A stretch of DNA of 5,600 nucleotides from an uncultured Candidatus Saccharibacteria bacterium. Its GTDB lineage: Bacteria; Patescibacteria; Saccharimonadia; Saccharimonadales; UBA10212. Of this stretch, positions 1-5,600 are shown piece by piece (position 1 is the stretch's first letter; the number at the start of each line of letters is the position of its first letter). The translations under genes were made by a program, and so were the position numbers. The notes below the pieces were generated by a model. That model ran no database searches. It had not been told where the DNA came from and saw only the letters and a program-made list of their open reading frames with translations. Where the stretch lies: assembly GCA_946478715.1 (NCBI GenBank), contig CAMLDA010000043.1:1-5600 (forward strand), in the 5' to 3' direction.

Positions 1-69
1 CAGAAGACAGGCCATCAGCAGTGGGATTTTATAAACGTGTTTTGAAAACCGCGCACTTTTCATTTTCAT
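1..69 (-). CDS. 5' end of a probable exported protein (partial, runs off left edge)
   Basis: The minus strand reads 23 codons from an ATG at 69-67 to the window edge without a stop. The translation begins MKMKSARFSKHVYKIPLLMA and continues with Cys-Leu-Leu. That is a basic N-terminal stretch followed by the start of a hydrophobic run, as in a signal peptide or membrane anchor. The Cys at position 21 might be a lipobox Cys, but too little is visible to decide. A second ATG at 63-61 (codon 3) is an equally possible start. No Shine-Dalgarno motif precedes it; the leader is A-rich. An extended -10 promoter lies about 35 bases upstream. It is co-oriented with the secreted protein gene upstream, so a local cluster of envelope genes is plausible. 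The function cannot be told from this fragment. Confidence 0.55.
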   Translation of the reverse strand, partial: MKMKSARFSKHVYKIPLLMACLL

Positions 70-104
70 TTTGTTTTTTTGTTTTAGTGATTACTTACTT
101 CAAA

Positions 105-113
105 TCTATACCA
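105..113 (-). promoter_or_regulatory. candidate extended -10 promoter for the left-edge gene
   Basis: On the minus strand the sequence reads TGGTATAGA, an extended -10 element (TGn plus a TATAAT-like hexamer, TATAGA at 110-105). A TTTACA at 131-126 could be a weak -35 but leaves only 15 bases of spacing. Transcription would start near 98, giving a short A-rich leader to the ATG at 69. The assignment rests on motif and position only. Confidence 0.4.
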
Positions 114-147
114 TAACCATTATTGTGTAAACAGTATTTTTAAAAAG

Positions 148-156
148 TTATCCACA
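148..156 (+). other. perfect DnaA-box 9-mer in an AT-rich intergenic region
   Basis: The sequence TTATCCACA matches the consensus DnaA box exactly. It lies 6 bases beyond the stop codon of the secreted-protein gene and beside an AT-rich tract (about 60-147) that includes a TTTTTAAAAA palindrome at 137-146 and T runs. I found no second consensus box nearby, so an origin of replication is not supported. It could be a DnaA regulatory site or chance. Confidence 0.35.
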
Positions 157-161
157 GTCCG

Positions 162-905
162 TTAATACGTGGCGACAACCACCAGGTCGTGGTACATCAC
201 GTAATCACCGGCCGGCGTCAGCACTCCGGCGCCGGCGATATAAGAGATGGTGTAGTCTGTAAGCCCCCAGCCGCTGCTGCCGGCCGGAGTCCCGGCAATG
301 GTGTCCCCGACATTGTACTGGAATTGATTGGCGGTGTTATAGCCGGCGGTAGCAACGCCCGTAGCAAAGGTGCCGTCCGGCTGCGGCGACGGGTCCGACC
401 CGAAAGATACCGGGGCTGTATTATGCGTCAGGTTTATCCCGAACTCCTCGGTACCGACCGAGGGTGCACCCAAGGTGGTTTTGGCCGCCAGGGTGTGAGT
501 TTGGCTGCCGCTAGTATAAGAGGGTGGCTGGCTGACCGTCTGGACCGTATAGCCGGTGTTTATATAGGCCCTTACATAAAACGAGGCCGTTCCGGTGTTA
601 GTGTGCGATGTGTCAATTACCCCCAGATCCACTATTGGCGTATCGACGCCCAATTCCAGGAAAGGCTCGTTTGGCGACAGGAACCCTGAATAAGCTTGGT
701 AGTTAGCGCTGCTGCCGCGGCCGACACCTAGCGCGCCGGCGCTGGCGGTAGCGCGAAAATTGGCAGAGGACTGATTATTATCGCCGCCGGCTCCAAAGAA
801 CACCTCATTCGTCTTATATTTACTGGAGCTGTACTGGGCTAAGGCTACACTGCCAAAGACTACCAGCACCAGAGGTATCATTCCCAGCGACCATAAGCGT
901 TTCAT
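162..905 (-). CDS. secreted beta-rich protein of a CPR-type envelope family
   Basis: This 247-residue protein has a classic Sec signal peptide: MKR, a hydrophobic core at residues 7-20, and a VALA site that predicts cleavage after residue 23. The mature part is rich in Gly, Ser, Thr, Asn and Tyr and has no cysteine, no second membrane segment and no LPXTG-like anchor, so it should be released or held non-covalently at the surface. Residues 24-76 form a Ser/Asn/Tyr-rich module with two similar halves (SSANFRA and SSANYQA). Residues 77-247 look like an all-beta domain, with features such as FYVRAYINTGYTV, GTEEFGINL and a final DYTISYIA...TPAGDY segment. I recognise this as a type of secreted protein common in Saccharibacteria and related CPR, broadly like WxL or spore-coat-U beta-sandwich proteins. 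That comparison is from memory and the function is unknown. It lies 32 bases downstream of the interrupted membrane-protein gene in the same direction. The start is supported by the signal peptide and by a -10 box just upstream. Confidence 0.85.
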   Translation of the reverse strand: MKRLWSLGMIPLVLVVFGSVALAQYSSSKYKTNEVFFGAGGDNNQSSANFRATASAGALGVGRGSSANYQAYSGFLSPNEPFLELGVDTPIVDLGVIDTSHTNTGTASFYVRAYINTGYTVQTVSQPPSYTSGSQTHTLAAKTTLGAPSVGTEEFGINLTHNTAPVSFGSDPSPQPDGTFATGVATAGYNTANQFQYNVGDTIAGTPAGSSGWGLTDYTISYIAGAGVLTPAGDYVMYHDLVVVATY

Positions 906-913
906 CTAGGATG

Positions 914-919
914 AGTATA
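914..919 (-). promoter_or_regulatory. -10 box of a probable leaderless promoter for the secreted protein
   Basis: The minus strand carries TATACT, one base from consensus, ending 8 bases before the ATG at 905. Transcription would begin at or within a base or two of the start codon, and no Shine-Dalgarno motif is present, so the mRNA would be leaderless. There is no good -35 hexamer at the expected distance; that position is occupied by the palindrome GGTAATTACC (933-942). Confidence 0.45.
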
Positions 920-937
920 CCAAAGCGCCTAAGGTAA

Positions 938-1315
938 TTACCTGGTTTTGAAAGAGTTGGCTATATTCAGGATGGAATCCGGCTGCGGGTCGAGCCCCAG
1001 GTCTTTATAGGTTATGACGAACTGTATCGGCTGGCCGCTGGAGCGCCTGAGCTTAAGCTGGTAATCGCCGTTGATTTCCGATAGCACTATGTAATACTGC
1101 GGTGAGTCCGGATCGCACAGCATCGTGGCGTGGTTGATTTCCAGCTCCTTAACCTTGTGAAGCTCGTTTTTAGCATAGGTATTGCCGCATGGGTCAGAGA
1201 CATCGGTGGCTTTCAGGCTGTTATCATTGACGATTCTTACCGGCAGGACCCTAGGCGTAGCCAGGTATAAAGGTATGGGTACCTGGTTCATATAGACCAT
1301 CATCTCGGCTTCCAT
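938..1315 (-). CDS. C-terminal (extracytoplasmic) part of an interrupted membrane protein
   Basis: This is the distal 125 codons of an open frame that continues upstream without a stop to 1405, where it meets the in-frame TAG of the piece encoded at 1406-1624. The 30 codons between the TAG and the ATG at 1315 read as normal protein (for example DTWIVDKK and TKFVYHKFRKNV), so the ATG at 1315 is probably an internal methionine. No Shine-Dalgarno motif precedes it. The polypeptide has no signal peptide or membrane segment of its own, so translated alone it would stay in the cytoplasm. It is a mixed alpha/beta domain with cysteines at residues 43 and 67 of this piece, which could form a disulfide outside the cell. 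The end, SILNIANSFKTR, looks like a natural C-terminus. I recognise the overall layout as a small membrane-anchored family seen in Saccharibacteria, but I know no function for it. Confidence 0.7.
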   Translation of the reverse strand: MEAEMMVYMNQVPIPLYLATPRVLPVRIVNDNSLKATDVSDPCGNTYAKNELHKVKELEINHATMLCDPDSPQYYIVLSEINGDYQLKLRRSSGQPIQFVITYKDLGLDPQPDSILNIANSFKTR

Positions 1316-1405
1316 GACGTTCTTGCGGAACTTATGGTAGACAAACTTGGTAGGAGTGCTGTTTTTCTTATCTACGATCCAGGTGTCCGTGTCTTCGAAC
1401 TGGAA

Positions 1406-1408
1406 CTA
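1406..1408 (-). other. in-frame TAG interrupting the 938-1624 membrane protein gene
   Basis: TAG is codon 73 of a frame that is otherwise open from the ATG at 1624 to the TAA at 940-938 (228 codons before the final stop). The local reading is TTFTND-stop-FQFEDTDTWIV. Both sides have the composition of one continuous protein, and the downstream side has no start codon for 30 codons. Tyr (TAT/TAC) or Gln (CAG) could each become TAG by one base change; a Tyr in a YFQF context seems the more natural residue, but that is a guess. No other gene in the window uses TAG as its terminator. Confidence 0.75.
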
Positions 1409-1624
1409 ATCATTAGTGAAGGTGGTTTTGTTGCCGGTTATGACGCTGTTCTCAACGGCCGAGGTCACCGGTTTTGTCTGGTCAGGCTGGCGAAGACCTA
1501 AATATATATAGGTCCCCACGGCGATGAAAGGGATCAGAGCCAGGAAGGTAAATATCATCCGGCGGCGGAATTCGGCGTGCCTGGCCCTCCGCAGCCGCTT
1601 GCGGTAAACGTAAGCACTGCTCAT
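1406..1624 (-). CDS. N-terminal part (membrane anchor) of an interrupted membrane protein
   Basis: These 72 codons encode a strongly basic cytoplasmic segment (residues 1-22, many Arg/Lys), one hydrophobic helix at about 23-44 (MIFTFLALIPFIAVGTYIYL), then a polar extracytoplasmic linker up to the TAG at 1408-1406. The positive-inside rule places the rest of the protein outside the membrane. With readthrough it would join the 938-1405 domain into a roughly 228-residue single-pass type II-like membrane protein. If translation stops here, the product is a bare anchor with a short tail. The ATG at 1624 is the only sensible start, since the next Met is residue 23 at the helix itself. It is divergent from the surface-fibre gene and lies just upstream of the secreted-protein gene, suggesting an envelope role. 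No Shine-Dalgarno motif is visible. Confidence 0.7.
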   Translation of the reverse strand: MSSAYVYRKRLRRARHAEFRRRMIFTFLALIPFIAVGTYIYLGLRQPDQTKPVTSAVENSVITGNKTTFTND

Positions 1625-1656
1625 AATACATGCTAGTTAAACATAAGCTTACAAAA
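1625..1656. promoter_or_regulatory. compact divergent intergenic region
   Basis: This is an AT-rich 32-base gap between two divergent starts (ATG at 1624 on minus, ATG at 1657 on plus). Neither start has a Shine-Dalgarno motif. On the plus strand TGCTAGTTA (1631-1639) resembles an extended -10 element and would give a leader of about 11 bases to 1657. On the minus strand the AT-rich run offers only weak -10 candidates such as TATGTT or TAACTA. Any -35 elements would lie inside the opposing coding regions. Confidence 0.3.
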
Positions 1657-2628
1657 ATGCCCAGTGACGAAAACAAGCCCGCTGACGGCGCGCAGACCCC
1701 TGTGCAGCCGGCGGCTCCAACCGAAAGCGACAGCCTGGAAACGCCGGCCGGTGGCAGCGCCCCGGCGCCTTCAGACGCTCCGCCCCCCAAGCCGGGCGGC
1801 TGGCACAATCTGCCATTTATCCGGAATATGTGGCTGATGGTCTTCGTGCTGGTGGTAATAGCTGGTGCGGCGGTGGTTTTCGTAAGCCTTAAATCTTCCA
1901 AATCTACCACCCAGGTCACCAAGGCCGGTTCGCTGACCGACCAGCAGCTGGCCTCTTTAAAGGGGAATACGACCCTGGTAGGCGACGCCAAACAGACATT
2001 AGATGTCCAGAGTAACTCCATATTTGAGGGCGAGGTGCTCCTTAGGTCCAATTTGGACGTAGCGGGTTCTCTTAAGGTGGGCAGCGGCATATCTATCCCT
2101 TCCATAACCGTCGGCGGCAACGGGACATTCGGCCAGATAGGCATCAGCGGCGGTTTTAACGTGGCCGGCGACACGACCCTGGGAGGACAACTGACGGTCC
2201 AGAAGAATCTGACAGTGAACGGTTCGGCCAGTTTTGGCAATCTGAGCGTCTCGCAGCTGGGAGTCACGACCCTGCAGCTAAGAGGGGATCTGAATATCAA
2301 CCAGCACATCAACGCCAGCGGCGGAACTCCCGGCCGGTCACTAGGCACCGCGGTGGGGAGCGGCGGCCAGGCATCAGTCAGCGGCTCCGATACCGCCGGC
2401 ACGGTCAATATCAGCACCGGGGGCAGCCCGCCGGCCGGGTGCTTCATAACGGTTCAGTTCGTCCACGCCTTTTCCAGTACTCCGCACGTAGTTATCAGCC
2501 CATCCAACAGCTCTGCGGCCGGGCTGGATTACTATGTCAGCCGTACCGCCGGCAGCTTCAGCGTTTGCACCGCTTCCGCTCCATCCGCCAGCACGACGTA
2601 CACTTTCGACTACATCGCCATCCACTAA
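1657..2628 (+). CDS. membrane-anchored surface fibre with beta-repeat stalk and C-terminal tip domain
   Basis: Numbered from the ATG at 1657, this is a 323-residue protein. Residues 1-50 are a Pro/Ala/Glu-rich disordered tail, 57-78 a membrane helix (NMWLMVFVLVVIAGAAVVFV), and 79-116 a linker. Residues 117-221 are short beta-strand repeats of the pattern seen in tail fibres and beta-helices (GDTTLGGQLTVQKNLTVNG). A Gly/Ser-rich hinge follows. Residues 259-323 form a compact domain (ITVQFVHAFSSTPHVVISPS ... TYTFDYIAIH) that recurs at the C-terminus of many clostridial and CPR surface proteins. Cys262 and Cys304 are its only cysteines and may pair. The layout suggests a type II-like anchored stalk that displays a binding tip outside the cell, inferred from architecture alone. 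An in-frame ATG at 1630 would add nine residues (MLVKHKLTK) but leaves 5 bases to the divergent gene, so I prefer 1657. The gene converges on atpC and ends in TAA. Confidence 0.85.
   Translation: MPSDENKPADGAQTPVQPAAPTESDSLETPAGGSAPAPSDAPPPKPGGWHNLPFIRNMWLMVFVLVVIAGAAVVFVSLKSSKSTTQVTKAGSLTDQQLASLKGNTTLVGDAKQTLDVQSNSIFEGEVLLRSNLDVAGSLKVGSGISIPSITVGGNGTFGQIGISGGFNVAGDTTLGGQLTVQKNLTVNGSASFGNLSVSQLGVTTLQLRGDLNINQHINASGGTPGRSLGTAVGSGGQASVSGSDTAGTVNISTGGSPPAGCFITVQFVHAFSSTPHVVISPSNSSAAGLDYYVSRTAGSFSVCTASAPSASTTYTFDYIAIH
1969..2274 (+). repeat. recurring ACGACCCTG motif in the fibre stalk region
   Basis: The 9-mer ACGACCCTG occurs at 1969-1977, 2173-2181 and 2266-2274, always in the same frame and encoding Thr-Thr-Leu. 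It marks repeated beta-strand units of the stalk and probably reflects internal duplication or convergent codon use within the repeat. It is not a mobile element. Confidence 0.45.
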
Positions 2629-2629
2629 A

Positions 2630-2647
2630 TACTTAACCTGTTAAGTA
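2630..2647. terminator. small hairpin between convergent genes, possible bidirectional terminator
   Basis: TACTTAA (2630-2636), a CCTG loop and TTAAGTA (2641-2647) form a perfect 7-bp stem with a 4-base loop in the 22-base gap between two convergent genes. T tracts follow on both sides (GTTTT on plus, TTT on minus), but they are short and the stem is AT-rich, so it is a weak terminator by the usual rules. The position argues for it more than the predicted stability does. Confidence 0.55.
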
Positions 2648-2650
2648 GTT

Positions 2651-4532
<1,882 letters not shown>

Positions 4533-4540
4533 ATCGATGA

Positions 4541-4547
4541 CTACCTT
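4541..4547 (-). promoter_or_regulatory. candidate internal ribosome binding site for the gamma C-terminal part
   Basis: AAGGTAG on the minus strand lies 8 bases before the ATG at 4532 and 16 bases past the in-frame TAA. It matches AAGGAG except for one base. It could allow terminating ribosomes to restart, but such a match can easily arise by chance. Confidence 0.3.
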
Positions 4548-4562
4548 GCTTAAGCGGATGCT

Positions 4563-4565
4563 TTA
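4563..4565 (-). other. in-frame TAA interrupting atpG at codon 173
   Basis: The frame from the ATG at 5081 to the TGA at 4232-4230 is 283 codons before the final stop, almost exactly the length of E. coli gamma (287). Codon 173 is TAA. The local reading is LMSQSI-stop-SIRLSKVV, and LMSQ aligns with NTMSQ of E. coli gamma, so the stop falls in the strand that follows this motif and not at a domain end. A single base change from CAA, AAA, GAA, TAT or TAC would give it. TAA terminates atpC and three other genes here, so it is not a sense codon throughout. Confidence 0.85.
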
Positions 4566-5081
4566 GATACTCTGGGACATAAGCGACTTATAGCGCTGGT
4601 AATAAACGAGCGTTGAACGGTAGTTCTGGACTTCGGCGACTATTGGAGAGGTGTTGATATTCAGGTCGTGTTCCGGTGTTTTAAAGCTTTTTACGTAGGG
4701 TATGCGTTTTTGGTTTAACAGCAGCGCGCCATGATGGCCGATGATCAGGACATCATTTTTTGATGAATCATAAACCTTGGCCACTTCATTGACCAGGCGC
4801 TGGTCAATGTCGCCGCTAAAGCTGCCTTCGCTGGCCACCAGGATCATCAGCTCCTTATCGCTGACCTTGCCATGGCCTTCGCCGCGGCCAAAGCGGAACA
4901 GGCCGTCTACTCTGAGCTGGCTGTAAATCCGCCACAAGTCGCCGAAGAACTGCTGGGACTGCAGCACCTGTTCGCGGATCTGGGCGATATGGGCGCTGGC
5001 GATACCCTCGAAAGCGCTTGTCAGCTCCACCATCGTCGACATAGTCTCTTTTTCGGCCGCCAGTTCCTTTGAGCTGATCAT
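4563..5081 (-). CDS. atpG: F1 gamma subunit, N-terminal part up to an in-frame TAA
   Basis: Gamma is the rotating shaft that couples F1 catalysis to the c-ring. These 172 residues hold the N-terminal helix (about 1-55, with TMVELTSAFEGIASAHI in place of the KITKAMEMVAASK helix) and the Rossmann-like middle domain. ELMILVASEGSFSGDID (about 77-93) corresponds to the usual STDRGLCGGLN segment but lacks the GLCGG core. VLIIGHHGALLL (about 110-121) corresponds to the IGSKG strand. The part ends at YYQRYKSLMSQSI, where a TAA cuts the frame; the C-terminal helix follows in the same frame. Alone it lacks half of the coiled-coil shaft and could not be a normal gamma. The start is firm: a perfect AGGAGGT lies 9 bases upstream and the ATG overlaps the atpA stop as ATGA. 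Confidence 0.92.
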   Translation of the reverse strand: MISSKELAAEKETMSTMVELTSAFEGIASAHIAQIREQVLQSQQFFGDLWRIYSQLRVDGLFRFGRGEGHGKVSDKELMILVASEGSFSGDIDQRLVNEVAKVYDSSKNDVLIIGHHGALLLNQKRIPYVKSFKTPEHDLNINTSPIVAEVQNYRSTLVYYQRYKSLMSQSI

Positions 5082-5600
5082 GAGGCGTGCACCTCCTGCT
5101 GCGGCGAAGATTCAGAGGGCTGCGCGGTCGCCGCCGGTTGGTCAGGAGACACCGGCTGAGCCGGCCCGGCGCCGGGAGCAGCTAGTAGCGGCAGGGATTG
5201 TGTCAGCTGGGCTTTTACCGTATTAAAGTCTTCTTCGGCCTTGATGTTCTTAGCCAGCTCGATGACTTTTTTCTTTACGGCGGGTATATCCAGCGGCTGG
5301 GTGGTCGGGGTCTCCAGGATGACGCCCATCAGCAGCTGCTGGGCATTAAGGCTGTAAGTCTCACCGGGAATCTGGGTAAACGCTTCTTTCAGCCAGGTAC
5401 CGCGGACGATGTCGGCTCTGGCCGAATCGGAGAGTTCAGCCCCGAAGTGCGAGAATTCCTGGGCCTGCTCATAAGCCGCCAGGGCTTTAAGGAGCGCCGA
5501 GTTCTGGTCTTTCTGTCGGTCGTTATAGCCGCGGGTACCGACGCGCGTGACCGACAAGCCCGTATTTAGCGCCGGGCGGACGCCTTCGCGGAAAACCTTC
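5078..5600 (-). CDS. atpA: F1 ATP synthase alpha subunit, C-terminal part (partial, enters from right edge)
   Basis: Alpha is the non-catalytic ring subunit that supplies the arginine finger to the beta active site. About 173 codons of its 3' end are visible, open to the window edge. Just inside the edge is FREGVRPALNTGLSVTRVG, matching E. coli [20 protein letters not shown]; the finger Arg is the codon at 5545-5543. The segment after it is TRGYNDRQ instead of the usual GAAQ-type sequence. The helical C-terminal domain follows (AAYEQAQEFSHFGAELSDSA, compare the ELAAFSQFASDLD region), then a region rich in Lys and Glu. The last ~34 residues (codons 5182-5081) are a Pro/Ala/Gln/Ser tail (for example AAPGAGPAQPVSP) that E. 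coli alpha lacks. The stop is TGA, overlapping atpG as ATGA, and the atpG Shine-Dalgarno motif lies inside the tail codons. The real start is outside the window; the TTG at 5557 is internal. Confidence 0.93.
   Translation of the reverse strand, partial: KVFREGVRPALNTGLSVTRVGTRGYNDRQKDQNSALLKALAAYEQAQEFSHFGAELSDSARADIVRGTWLKEAFTQIPGETYSLNAQQLLMGVILETPTTQPLDIPAVKKKVIELAKNIKAEEDFNTVKAQLTQSLPLLAAPGAGPAQPVSPDQPAATAQPSESSPQQEVHAS
5091..5097 (-). promoter_or_regulatory. consensus Shine-Dalgarno motif of atpG
   Basis: AGGAGGT on the minus strand, a full match to the 16S anti-Shine-Dalgarno core, ends 9 bases before the atpG ATG. It fixes that start and shows that this organism does use Shine-Dalgarno initiation, in contrast to the motif-less starts of the envelope genes in the left half. 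Confidence 0.85.

Noticed and set aside
137..146. TTTTTAAAAA palindrome as terminator of the secreted-protein gene
   Set aside because: It has no loop and no GC stem, so it would not form a terminator hairpin.
189..689. Plus-strand open frame of 166 codons
   Set aside because: It is antisense to the secreted protein, which has a clear signal peptide and promoter; Arg/Gly-rich translation with no coherent fold.
1482..2447. Long minus-strand open frame opposite the fibre gene
   Set aside because: The translation is Pro/Leu/Ser-rich without family features, and it overlaps the convincing fibre gene and the membrane-anchor gene. It is the antisense shadow of a GC-rich repeat region.

Overview
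The window looks like a piece of a Patescibacteria/CPR chromosome, most likely Candidatus Saccharibacteria. This is inferred from family resemblance, not from a marker gene. The F1 ATPase subunits are divergent, epsilon is only 90 residues, and gamma carries EGSFSGDID where most bacteria have a GLCGG-type motif. The remaining genes are small secreted or membrane-anchored envelope proteins of the kind common in that phylum. Every intact gene ends in TAA or TGA, so neither of these codons is globally reassigned.

Right half (2651-5600, minus strand): the distal part of an F-type ATP synthase operon in the canonical order atpA (3' end only, entering from the right edge), atpG, atpD, atpC. All three junctions are 4-base ATGA overlaps, which implies translational coupling. 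atpG is full length by homology but carries an in-frame TAA at codon 173. The frame continues after it straight into an unmistakable gamma C-terminal helix. Beta keeps its P-loop and catalytic Glu but deviates at several nucleotide-contact positions. Epsilon has only the beta-sandwich domain.

Middle (1625-2650): a plus-strand gene for a membrane-anchored surface fibre (Pro/Ala-rich cytoplasmic tail, one membrane helix, beta-repeat stalk, C-terminal tip domain). It converges on atpC, and a small hairpin that could terminate in both directions lies between them. Its start faces a minus-strand gene across a very short divergent intergenic region.

Left half (1-1624, minus strand): a single-pass membrane protein gene interrupted by an in-frame TAG at codon 73, then a secreted beta-rich protein with a signal peptide and a probable leaderless promoter. 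After an AT-rich intergenic region with a perfect DnaA-box 9-mer comes the first 23 codons of another probable exported protein running off the left edge.

The main observation is that two unrelated genes, one of them a core ATP synthase subunit, are each broken by exactly one in-frame stop (TAA and TAG) while everything around the stops still reads as intact protein. Sequencing or assembly error, recent point mutation, reinitiation giving two-piece proteins, and stop-codon readthrough are the competing explanations. No stretch over 300 bases lacks a gene.
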